Assembly (NCBI GenBank): GCA_014706295.1
Contig: JACSVZ010000007.1
Span: 56,124,975 to 56,188,974, forward strand
DNA from: Lycocorax pyrrhopterus obiensis
Taxonomy: Eukaryota > Chordata > Aves > Passeriformes > Paradisaeidae
Direction: 5' to 3'
Length of the DNA: 64,000 nucleotides
A program made the position numbers and the translations under genes. This document shows, in pieces, positions 35,401-47,400 of this stretch (position 1 is the stretch's first letter; each line of letters starts with the position of its first letter). The notes under the pieces were generated by a model, which was not told the DNA's origin, searched no databases, and saw only the letters and a program-made list of their open reading frames with translations.

Positions 35401-35765
35401 GATCATAGAATCACAGACTGGTTTGGGTTGGAAGGGATCTTAAAGATCATTCAGTTCCAACCCTGCTGCTGTGGGCAGAAACACCTTCCACTATCCCAGG
35501 TTGCTCAGAGCTCCGTCCAGCCTGGCCTTGAACACTCCCAGGGATGGGGCATCCCAGTTTCTCTGGGCAACCTGTGCCAGGGCCTCACTGCTCTCACAGT
35601 CAAGATTTTCTTCCTAACATCTAATCTATACCAGCCCTCTTTCAGTCTAAAACCATTCCCCCTTGTCCAGTCAATACTTGCCCATGGAAAAAGCCCCTCT
35701 CCAACTCCCCTGTAGGCTCCTTTAGGTGCTGGAGCATCTCCCTGGAGCCTTCTCTTATGTCCCAC
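35401..35765 (-). mobile_element. CR1 LINE 3' fragment
   Basis: The tail gatcatagaatcacagactg is followed by ggtttgggttggaagggatc and tggccttgaacactcccagg. Reverse orientation, 5'-truncated at about 365 bases. Belongs to the same broad subfamily as the copies at 28.0 and 37.1 kb. Confidence 0.9.
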
Positions 35766-36655
35766 ATAAAGTATCACAAATAGGTTACTGAAAAAATCCC
35801 CAGCAAACAACTATTGGCCTTATCGAAGCCCCTGCCTGCCTCCATGCTGATTTTAAATGTATATTGAGCAGTGATAGCATTGCAAAAGCAGGGTAAGTAG
35901 TTTTTGTCACTACTTTGTCACTTGCATTACACTTTTGTCCGTGTGAACATTTTCTTCTTATCTTTTTAAGCCTTGAAACGCCGCCTAAGCCTTGGCTAAG
36001 CCTTGAAATACTTTCTGAGCTTCGAAGCCGTGCGGATTGAGAAGGGAGAGAGGCGGTTTGTCTCTCACTGCTGACCCAAGAGCATCCTCTAGTGTGTATG
36101 TAAGGTAATACTCACACCTTGCCTCACCAAAAACTGCACTGTCAGGGCAAAGGAGCGAAAAAGCAGCACCAAGTTCGTGGGAAAAGGCAGCACAAGGGAG
36201 GGAGTGCAAACACAGGCAGTGGGTGCTTGTTCCCACTCAAGGCTGGCTTCAGGAGGAGTTGACAGCACAGAAATCCCCATGGGCTGAGCCTGTGAGGTGG
36301 TTGGGTAACTCTCATCTACTAATCCTGAGTGAAACTAAGCACCAACCATTTAGTAATGTTAAATGTACCTATGTGGCCAGGTATATAAAAAATGGAAGAC
36401 TTGCTGTAGACAAGCACCTTAAAATAATTTAAAATGCATATTATGCACTTATAGATTACAGTAGTGTCTGCAAGGGGCATGTTTTGAGTATATATGCATT
36501 TTGCTAAAAAAGGTAAGTGAAACCACTTTTGAGGCTGTGGGGTTTTTTTTATTTTTCTGTGAAAACCTATTTTATATTTTCGGTAACAGTAAGCAATTTT
36601 TGTGCACTGAGGAACCAAAACCACATTATAATTTTCACTGCACTGTAAGAAATGC
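35766..36655. other. Intergenic, nothing recognised
   Basis: Ordinary composition, with T-runs near 36542-36555 and A/T-rich sequence around 36420-36500. No gene, RNA or repeat identified. Confidence 0.5.
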
Positions 36656-36770
36656 GCCTCCACTGAGAGCAGGAGGACTGAGATCCATCAGCTGCCATAG
36701 CCTTGACAGTGGTGTGTCCACTCCTAGGATGTAAGGAGATGTATTTCCAGTAGACAGAAGGTGGGATAAA
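36656..36770 (+). repeat. Direct repeat, copy A (about 115 bp)
   Basis: Starts gcctccactgagagcaggag and ends with gtgggataaa. The same unit in the same orientation recurs at 38171-38290 with about nine differences and a small G-run expansion, so roughly nine bases in ten agree. Not recognised as a known transposon. One reading is a dispersed repeat of unknown class; another is a local duplication. Confidence 0.8.
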
Positions 36771-37084
36771 TAATAAAGGGTGCAACTAAAGATTTTAAAA
36801 TAGTCATTACATGGCTATTATGTGTATTTATGCTATTATGGTACTATATGACACAGATCTAGTCCCCCTGTGCCTTACTTTTTGTTCTGTAAAATGGAAA
36901 AAGCAAGTTAAATTTCACTCCCTCAGGAAGGGATAAACCTGACTGTGAATCTAAAAGATGATGGGGAGCTGTAGCAGTATTAGAGGTGGGTGGACACATG
37001 GCCAATGACAGTGTGTTACATTCCAAAGTCTGAACAGGAGAAATGATGCCACTCATTCCTTCCCTGCCTCAGAATATGCACCTC

Positions 37085-37411
37085 AGAATCATAGATTGGT
37101 TTGGGTTGGAAGGGACCTTAAAGATCACCCAGTTCCAAACCCCTTGCCATGGGCAGGGACACCTTCCACCAGACCAAGTTGCTCAAAGCCCCGTCCTGCC
37201 TGGCCTTGAACACTCCCAGGGATGGGGCATCAACAACCTTTCCGAGCAACCTGTGCCAGTGGCTCACCAGCCTCACAGTAAAGAATTTCTTCCTGATATC
37301 TTATCTAAATCTACATTTCCTTCAGTTTAAAACCGCTACCTCTTGTGTCCCTACGCTCCCTGATAAAGAGTCCCTCCTCATCTTTCCTCTCCTCCTTTAA
37401 GTACTGGAACC
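37085..37411 (-). mobile_element. CR1 LINE 3' fragment
   Basis: The tail cagaatcatagattggtttg is followed by ggttggaagggaccttaaag and the tggccttgaacactcccagg block. Reverse orientation, 5'-truncated to about 325 bases. Confidence 0.9.
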
Positions 37412-38170
37412 ATCCTGTTATTGGAGTGGTTGGGGTTTTTTTGGTTGTTGCTGTTGTTTGCTAAAAGCCTGCAGTGAAACACTGCTGAAACCCTCTGCAG
37501 GAAGGAAGGCAGCACACGTGCTCTGACCTGGAGAGGCTCACATATTAGGAAAGTAACACACTCCATCTGTGCACAAATTTGGAAGAGGTAGAGAGGAAAG
37601 GTGAGATGAGGACAGCCACAGGTTGGAGTAATCTCACCTCGGTGGGATGAAAGGCTTTGAAAGAAGCTTTGAAGGGATAAGTACTTATCCAACATGGGAG
37701 CAAACAGAAAATGAGATAACACCCAACAGAGCTTACCCAAAGTCCACCATGCCAGCCTAACCTGTTAGCTTCCTTTGCTAACAGAACTGATCTTCCAGAT
37801 AAGATGTACTGCATCCATACACTACTTGCCTGGTCTCTCAGAGCAATTGATAAAGTGCCATTTGGGAAATTATGCACTGAGATGGGAAGTGGTAGAAATG
37901 TTGTGGTGAGGTAAGGAACTGGCCAGGGCAATGTGAATAGCAGGGAAGGCCTTGGGGGAAGCTGCTGGAGACGTTGCACAAGAAGGAGACTGGAAAATCA
38001 TTGCCAGTACAGAGGAGATGTAGATGCCCAGTAGGGCACAGATGGAAAAAGCAGGAGAAAGGGAGGAAATTCAGTCGCTGTGAGCATGAGCTCATGGAGT
38101 AACAACAGAGTTTCTGCCATGAAAATGGTACTCAAGACTTGGGAATGACTGGGAAGGAGAACACATCAGT
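37412..38170. other. Intergenic, nothing recognised
   Basis: A short T/G-rich simple stretch follows the CR1 (about 37420-37460). No gene or further repeat recognised. Confidence 0.5.
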
Positions 38171-38290
38171 GCCTCCACTGAGAGCAGGAGGACTGAGATC
38201 CACCAGCTGCCATGGCCTTGACAGTGGTGTGTCCACTCCTAGGATGTAAGGGGGGGGATGGATTTCCAGCAGAGAGAATATGGGATAAAG
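38171..38290 (+). repeat. Direct repeat, copy B (about 120 bp)
   Basis: Partner of 36656-36770, about 1.5 kb away and in the same orientation. The main difference is an eight-G run (from about 38250) replacing ggagat. It directly precedes a CR1 fragment, so it could be part of a composite insertion, but copy A has no CR1 attached. Confidence 0.8.
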
Positions 38291-38491
38291 GCCATAGTAC
38301 AGAGGCGGGTGAGACTTCACCTGGGATATTGTCCTCAGTCTGGTCCTCTGTGTGAGGTACTGGGCATATCTACCAGACAAGGCAGGTGGCTTTGGGGAGA
38401 ACATGCACAGCTTTTTATAGGTAAATATTGACACCGGACTAGATGATCATTGCAGATCCTTTCCAGCTGGAACTATCCTATTCTATTCTAA
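38291..38491 (+). mobile_element. CR1 LINE fragment with internal deletion
   Basis: gcgggtgagacttcacctgg (about 38303) and the following gatattgtcctcagtctgg resemble the CR1 3' coding-end text 'gagaccccacctggagtatt'. The sequence then jumps to the tail, ggactagatgatcattgcag followed by ccagctggaactatcc and ttctattcta. Forward orientation, unlike the neighbouring copies. Confidence 0.6.
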
Positions 38492-41400
38492 CACCTTTAA
38501 GAGAACTGCTGGGCATACCCCAAAATTTTGAGCTTACTTCTTTTGCTGACTTGTGATTTAATCAGTTCATAAAGCTAAACACAAGATAAACAAGTTCGAG
38601 CAACAAAGATCTTGAAAATCAAACCAGAAAAGTTAATGCCACCAAGGCCACTCTGGATTTTGCCTGTTCAAGGTGCTGAATTGCAGGCTGACGAGTTTTG
38701 TTGACAGATGCCCTCCCTTCTGCAGCTGGGGTGGTTCTGTGCACTGGGAATGTGTGTGTGGATATTTACCCATGGACTTACTGGGCTGATTGCTCACTTC
38801 CTGCCCTGCCTTGCTCCTGTGTCCTCTGAGTAACCTACTGCAATCCCACCTTGAGAGCACAGCAGCAACATTCAGTTTATGCTGGCAGTGGCTTCAGAGG
38901 CATGGTATGGTCAGTCGAAGCATTGCAACAGATAGCGTGAATAGACACAGGTGGGGCCAGTGATGTGTCATTTGGTCAATAAAAACCCTCTTAAAATTAC
39001 TTGATCTAGATTGTAGAGCTGCTGCATAGCAGTGGTGAGGGGAGGTGTTGCCAAAATTATTCATCCAACCATACACAAAATCTTGCAACCCCCTGCCCTG
39101 TTCCATCATGCCCTGCTGAAGAGAGCAGCAGCCTAGCTCCTGATGGGAATGAGCATTGGATTGGGTGCTGAGGAATGCTGTGTATTCTTCCACTCTCTTT
39201 TTTAACTGGCAATGGCACCTGCAGCACTGACTGCCAGGTTCCTCCCTAGATACTGAGTGATGCTGCTCCTGGTGCCTTCTTGGTATCTCTCTGCCTTCTC
39301 TTCTGTCTTTCTAACCAGATTTTCACTCATTCACCCAGCCTATACTATTTGTCCCATGCCTGCAGCAGGAAAATGGGCTCCGGAGTCACTTACTGTGTTG
39401 TTTTTTGGCTCTTGGCTTCTGTCATTTTTGTGGAAATCCATCCTACCTTCCCAACATCCAGTCCTGTCCCCCAAACCCAGCCTTCTAGCTATGCTGTCTC
39501 CCTTCAAGTTCAGAAGATGCTTTTCTCCAGCAAAAGAGCCAAGATTGATTTGTAAAGTCTGTGGTTCTGATTAATGCAGGCAATTGCTTAATCTCTTTTA
39601 AGTCCCCCCCCCCACTGCAGAAGGCTTAGCAGTTGCAAGATCCTTTGTATTCAGCTGATGGACTTGCTGAGCACACCGGTTGTGGTGGGAAGCCCTCCAG
39701 AGCCACATCCCCCTGTGCATGACTCAACTCAGGTGAATCACTAAAGCTCAGTGCCAAGAAATCACAGTAATTGCACAGAGGCCTGAAGAAAAACTCTGAG
39801 CAAGCTGATCTATAACAGCTTCCAAATGCACTCAGCCCTTCCAAATACAGATGTCCTAAATCCCCTCTGCCTCTTCCAGTATCAGGGAGCCCGCTGTGCC
39901 CTGGTAAAGGAAGGCAGAACATGATCACATGTGCCTTACATCTCTTTGGTGCAATTTATATTGCAAATGATAAAAATGATTGTGAGTTTAAGGAGAGGCT
40001 GGGCAGATCCACAAAAGGCTGTTTAGAAAAGGGAAACCACACCCACCTCAGAAAGGCTCTGGCAGCCAGGCCATACCAGAGGCAAGTAGGTATTTTTGTA
40101 TTTTCCTCCAGGAATTCACTTTGACTGTGGCCAGGGAGGCACAGGATACAGCCATTAATAGGAAAGCTATCACTTCCCAGAGAACCTGTGAGGTCCCGAG
40201 TCTCATCACACACAGGCTCTGCCTGTGCATGGCTGCCCTCAGTGGAAGCAGGTCCCCAGGCTTTTGTAGTCTGGACCTTCCCGCTTCACATCAAGAGCAA
40301 AGCAAAAGTGCTGCCTGAAATGCAGTTGGCAGTGCTAATTCCGGGTCAAGAACTTTCAGTTTCTCTTCAAATAGCAAAGGCTGCAGTTTAAACCTTTCCC
40401 TGAGCACAGAGTGATGTGTGTCCCTGACAGACAAGGGCACAGCATGTGAAAGCTTTCCTCACTGAAGTCATCAGGAATCTACCCCTTCACACTAATGAGG
40501 GGCTTTTCTGGCCATCCCCCGCCTTCTTATTGCAAAGGAACAGAGAGATGTGGTCCCACACAGCAGTCTCCAGTCAGTAAACCCTCCCATTGGGAGCAGT
40601 GAGTTTATGAATTTTCATGATATCCATTAGTAGTAAGCAGAAGTTGCCTTGAGACAGACTTTTTGTTAATTAAATTTCTGAACACGCACTTTTGTTTCTA
40701 ACTGGTGAATGAATTTGGTGTTCAAAGTGTTTCTCACATGCCCAGGCTTTTGTCTTTTTCTCTTCCAGGTTAATGGCTTTATAATTCTTCATGGATAGTA
40801 AAATAATTACCAAAAGGCAAGAGCAATAATTACACAGAGCTGAATTAATGGACATGGTCACAACCTCTGCTAACATAAAGAGATTTTGAGGGATCTGTTC
40901 CTGCTAGATGAGGATGTTCAAAGATCTTCCTGCCCTTCCTCCTCAGAAGAGGAATTTGGAATGTATGTTCTCAGGGATGTGAAATTGTGCTATGTAAGGA
41001 TGTCAGCATCTTCAGGTTTACTTCTCAGCTTTTAAATTTTACGCTAAGAAAAGCATTCAGAGCACAGATGAAACACTCAGCTGTGCTAAACACTCCCAGC
41101 ACGACTGCTTTGGTGACTGAAAACCAGAATCCCAAGTGCTGAGCCTCTTGCACTCCAGTGGGTCCATGAAGATGGATGGTGGCACAGGGGGCTGGGAGGT
41201 TTCCAGGAGCAATGCACGGGAGGACATGACCCAAATCCAGCCAGCGAGTGATTTCCTGAGCCAAGAGGTTTGGAGTGGTATCTGGGGGCTCTGCATGGGC
41301 ACAAAAGCAGGGCAGTTCAGATCAACTTGCTTCTCTGTCTGACCAGCTCTTGTCCCTTCTGCCACAGCCTAGAGAGAGGCCCCAGGGCTGAGCTCCCGTC

Positions 41401-44400
41401 CTGCACCACTCTGGATTTCCTAAACCCAGAAGGACCAGCTGCAGCCCAGTTACACAATGATATTTTTGCATAGCCAGTAGCAGAGAAGGCAGTGGTACAA
41501 AGAAGGCTTCAGCTGGCACTCCTACAAATCAAGACATTCCCATTTTTTTAACAGCACTCAGTTTTGCACAAACCACACACCTTAGAAGAAGCAGCAGCGA
41601 TGCTGGCTGCAGTATCCAGACCCGGTTACATCCTGTTTCTCACCAAGTCTTCACTGAGGTCTGTATTTCACTCAAGACTTGCCATTTTGTCAGTTCTTAA
41701 TTCACCTACTTTAATGGTATTGCTTACTGTGATAATTTATGGGAGTATTGCAAACAATAAAGCAGTCAACAAAAGGCAACTATCTTATATCTATTTAGAA
41801 GCTGTTATCAACCAGGCCAATAATTTAGGGAAAAGAGAAAATCAACTTTCTTTCTCAAGACTTTTTCCCTGTAAATCGTGTTGACCCCTATTATTTCCAC
41901 TGACATTCTTTACTGCTGACTTCTATACTAATATTTCATTACTTTGCCCAGAATGGCTGGCTGGATGGGTTAGAATTACTTACATTGCCCTAATGATTTT
42001 TTAATGATTTACCCAAAATGCAGCATTCCACCAGTCCTCTAAAACAATTGCAGTTCTCCAAGATGAAGTGGGAGTGGGTCGAAGATCTCTTGAGCCAATT
42101 CATTTCAGTTGTGAAGATGACAGTTGTCTGGACCTGCTAAGGTAATAATGTTTATCTCTAGTAATGCTGTTTAATAGCTTCCTTGGTTACTAATGGGATG
42201 GAAAGTGCATTGTCCTCATGACATTTGTGCATGACTCTTCTTGTTTCCAAATTCAGAACAAAAATATTTATTGAACACCTCAGTTCTTTTCACACCATCA
42301 TCAACAATTTTACCATTTCCACCATGTGATTCAAGTGTTTTTGAAGTGAACATCATCTTAAATGTAAACTAGAGCTAAATGCCAGGTTATTGCCCTGTTC
42401 TATTTTATGCACTTGTGACTGATTTAGGACTTGATTGTTCAAGACTGCAGCAATATGAAAATCCCACTGAAATCTTAGAGGATCTTCAGGGGTGAACTCA
42501 ACCACCCAGATGCTATTGGCTGCCAAAATTACTTAAAAGATTAAAATGGGCAATGACTGACACAGCGTACCAATTGGCCTTATTGATTTTGTTAAAGCTA
42601 AAAATGGCTACAATTCAAGTTTTAAATTAGTCTGAAAGGCAGCACAGTACTTTTCTTAAGCCAATGGCATTCTTAAATTTATTTTCCAACAGCAGGCATC
42701 TTTTATGAATAGTTTTTAAAAGCTGGTTTCTATGCACCATCCTCTCTAAGTGTTTCTAATGTTAAAAAATTAACCAGCTGTAGCTCAGAGAGGGAAGAAA
42801 ATTGCTTAGCTGTGATAGCACAGCACAGAAATGGCAGAGCTACAAAAGTGCAACCTAAGAAGTTGGCCAGGGACATCATCACTGCCACTGCTGACATCTA
42901 CAGTCTGTGACCTAACCTGTGACTAGGGCTATGAAGGGACTGAAATACCTTCACGTGGGTTATGTTGCATCAGGTAGACTTCTCTCTTCCAGGGCACTCC
43001 TGGGCTCAAGCTCCCTGCTGCTGTGAGCACTCCCCACCAGCGCAAAACCTCTCCTGCTATTCCCTGTGCAAAGGGCTCAGTGGCCACTAGGACTGGTACA
43101 GTCCCTCTGGTCCTCCAACTCCATCCCCCTTTTCTGTAAGGAAATATGAAATATTTGGGGGGGTTGGTTGGGGTTTGGGTATTTTGGGGTTTTTGTTTTT
43201 CGGTTGAATGGTTGGTTGGTTTGGAGGGTTGTTTTTTTACTCAAAGCAGGAAATGCCATCTCTTTGAAAGCTGTCATGCCCATTTCTGTTTGCAAAGGCA
43301 GATCTGTGGGGGCAAGGAAGTCTAAGCCATACCTCTGCACGATCTTTTATCCTGCAGGGTGGAACAAAGTAACCTGGCAAATTATTGGCCAACACTCTAG
43401 GCAGAGTTCAAAATGCTTTCAAGTATTAACTGGAAGTTTCGAAAGTCCTTTTGTGCCACCAGTACAGTATTGTATTGCTTATTTTCCTCCCTTGAAAGAC
43501 TTGCAAAAGACATTTGCATAGGGTTTGCTGAGTTCACTGTGAGAGGGCACAGCGAGCTCTCCGCAGAGTGTGTTAACCTCAGCTCCTCTCCTTGTCCAGA
43601 CGTGTTCCCAGCAATCAGCTTATGGCTCAACAACAGATCACAGGACCAGTCGAACTACACACTGGAGGATTTCCTTTTTATCTTCTCCTTGTGCTCGTAA
43701 GACACCTTGTTACAAATGTGATCATTTTTCTGCTCAGCTATTACCAGTCCAACAAAGAAAGAAATTAAAGACAATGTCATCAACCTTAACTATTTCCACC
43801 AATTCTCTCCCCTCCTCACTTTATTTTCTTCTCAGAATAATTCCTGTAAGACATTATCTCTGGTTTACCTTGGGTCTTAAAGGGATCTGATTTACAGCCT
43901 TGCTAGGTATACACCAGCTTCTGTTGAACGATTATTTGTATTAGAGGGGTGCTGAAAAGCTCAATGCGTAGTACAAAAGAAGCATTTAAGACAGTCCCTG
44001 ATCAAAATGGTTGCAGTCTGTTTGGGAACCAAAGAGCAGAGGCAAAGCTGTAAAGTGGGGCAATTCTTATGTCCCACCTGTTGTTGCTGTCTCAGTCTCA
44101 TACAAGACCTACGTGTACTGTCCTCAGGATTTTTCTTACTCTCCTTGCATTTTCTTTTGCACTAGAGTTTTGCTGACCATCCAGTCTCAACCACACCACT
44201 CGGAGAATCTCTTCATGGCATCTCTCTGCCGTGCTGGCTCCTCTGTTCTCCACCATGTGTTTGAGCTGAGGCACATCCAGGCCCAGGTACTGAGAAACGT
44301 CTCTTGTAGAGTGGGGAATATAACCCTTGGGAACAAATGAGAAATTAAGATAAAATACAGCGCTAATGAATGTTTCTGCATTCGAAGTTAACTCAGGGTG

Positions 44401-47400
44401 AGTGGGCGGAAAGCTCTAGGATGTTTCTTCAAGATCCCAAGAGAAGAAATTTGACCTGTAGCAGCTAGTGGCAAAGGCAAGATGAGGGTGGGCATGACTG
44501 AGATGGGGATGTGCTGTGTTGTGCCCACTGATGTGATGCAGACCCTATTCTGCACGTGTCCCGGGACAAAAAAAGATGGGTAAAATCCCTTAGTGAGATT
44601 TAGTAGTACAATCTGTTCTCATCCCTAAGTACCCAGCCTGTGGGCAGGTGTGACCAGCACTGACTGGTGTGGCAGCCACTGTTTTTTCCTAGAGATGCTG
44701 TTTGCTGGTGTTATCTACCTTGTTTTCTCTGGAACTGCTGCCAGAGAGGAGCACGAGTCTTTGAAAAAAGGAGAAACCTGCACAAATCTGCTCTGCCACA
44801 GGAAAAGGAGAGGCTGGTGACTGGACCCTCCTCTGAGAGCTCCTGTACCCTCTGATATTAGACCTGGCCAGAAAGATACAACATGGTCCTTCTGCCTGCA
44901 GTGGCCAGATGTGATCAGCTCAGAGTTGTTTCTGCTCTAAACCTTTTCCTGCAGAAAATGCAATTCAACCCCAAACATTGAAGCTGATTATTAACAAAGG
45001 CAGTTGTATGGTGCCATTATCTGCCAGCAGGCATCCATCCCATAGGTATAGGTATTGAAAGGGCCCAGAATTTTATTAATCTTGAAAATATTGTGCAAGA
45101 TCGTGAAACTTAGTAAAGGTGAGAGGCATTCTGAGTCTCTTCTGGACAGTTTAAACAAAGCAGCCTGTGTGTGTAGGAAGTGAACAGTTGCTTCATGCTT
45201 GGCAGATAACCAAGAGTGTGGTACCTCTGTTTTTTCTTCAGATGTCACTTAGCCTTCCTCAATCAACCATCTTACCCTCCCACAACTCATTTTTGGGAAT
45301 TAATTTCAGCAGCATGGAAATACCCTGGAACCTGAGTCTTGCCAGGAGTGTTGCAATGATATAGATATCTGTGCCCAGCTTACCTGAGAGCTTGTTTCAG
45401 TCATGATTGCTCTGTTTAACTGAAATGAATGGAGCTTCTACTTAGAAACTCTGTGGTGAGAAGGACAGCCTCGAGCCATGTGTGTTCAGCCAGAAAATGT
45501 GCATTTTTTGCAGGGTTTTAAGATGATTTAATGAATGTGGAACACATGGCAGTTCATGCACCTGCCGACTAAAGAAGATTATTCTAAAGTATCCTGAAGC
45601 TTTTAAGAATCAGCATGTCATGAAGCCACTACTACATCTCGAAAATACTGCTCTGTTGGTCTCCTGCTTGTGGCTTTTATTCTCCAGTGGTGCTGATAAT
45701 ACAGCTGTTTTCCCCAAAGAAATAAATATTTCTCTGATGAGCTCTCATAAAATGCCTGACAAGCATATAAATCTCCAACTGATGGCTTGTACGCTATAAA
45801 TTACTAAAGCTGCCCCTACAGTTGACCCCATCAAAGCAGGCTGGCTCCTCCTGACACTGCTGACCTTTTCTTCCACATTCATAGCATTCTTCCACCGTTC
45901 TCAAGTGAAGAAAGAGCATCACTAAAGATCAACACAGTGGAGTATGGTTTTAACTTCACAGGGCAGAAAATATGTGAATCTCCAAGTGATTCAATAAATT
46001 ATTCCCTGCAGGGCAGCAAATTATGAACCTTCTCTTCCTGTAAGGCCTTTGCCACTACACTGGATATTACTGAAGACCTATTCTTCAATTTAAAGGGAAC
46101 TATATATATTTTTTTTACATGTACCTATTAAATATTTCATCAAAGCTTTTCATATTGCAGGCAAAAATGATAATGCAAGAAACCAAGAAGATAGTTTCAA
46201 GCAGAACTGACATTTTCATTAAACCAGAGTGGCATGATCTAGTGTCAGTCAGCAGAGCAAACACTTGTCTACAGAGGCTGTAATAATGATTGCTTTAGAT
46301 TCGCGACTGTACTGTTACCTAAAATGTTCTTCTTTATAACATCAGCAAAGAAAGTTTATTGGTCTTGGATTTCCAGTAAAATGCATGAATTTGCTCAAAA
46401 CATACAGGAATGACTTCTTTTCCACAAGTTCTCATTCAGCCATTGCTGAGTCTCTAAGTCTCATCTTAATAAGTCTCTTAGGCAAGGAGCAACCTTGTAC
46501 AGTTCATAAATCAGTGAGATCCTGTTGAATGACAATCTTGGTTTTCTTTAGTGTAAACTGATGTTTCATCTTGAACTAGGAATTTTATAAGCCTCATGAA
46601 TTTTAATCCAACAGCCCCACCGAACTAAATATGAAGAGGATTTTCCTAAAAATGAAGAAAATTGAACTAATGGGAGAAGTTCTATGAAGAATCTTCTGAC
46701 TAAGTAGATCCTTGGGAAAGGGTAGCAGAGGATCACCTGCATGGAACAGAGTCTGCAATGAATGTACTTGCAAGATAAACCTTGGGCTGGATCTGAAAAT
46801 GTGCAAGTGCATGCGTGGAGTACTAGGGAAGAGGAAAGAAAAGAAAAAGAGGTGGTTACTGCAGCAAAACTACTTAAGGAAATCCTGCATTTCTGGCATT
46901 CAACCAAATATTCCTGCCTTAGCATTATAATAACAACCACAGAGGAAGAGGAGAAAGAATTTGTTCATGGTTGGGAGGGCAAAGTGCAGCCCTCTGGCCG
47001 TGTGTGTTGTGTTGGGTTCTCCAGGCCATGTGAAATCATTTTTCTGTTTAAGCAGGCTTGCAACCTTTCTCATAAGAAATAGGCACATACATGAAAATTA
47101 ATTGAACGAATAAGAGGAAAAAAACCCCTGAAATAGAGACGATCTCAAGCTGCCTGTTGTTCCCATTCTCCCACACAGGAGGCCTCAAAACCCTGCTGCT
47201 TCTCTTATGAAACCAATCAACTTTCCCTGAGAAGCTATTTCTTTAAATGTGATATTGAAATGGCTCCGACTTGCCATAAGGTGATTCCCATTTAAGATGC
47301 CACACCATACAACTATGTATAATCTGACCTAATCTCATCAGACAGCACGACATCATCATTGCCGAGCTTTTACTAATTAAACCCCCCCAAAACGAGATCA

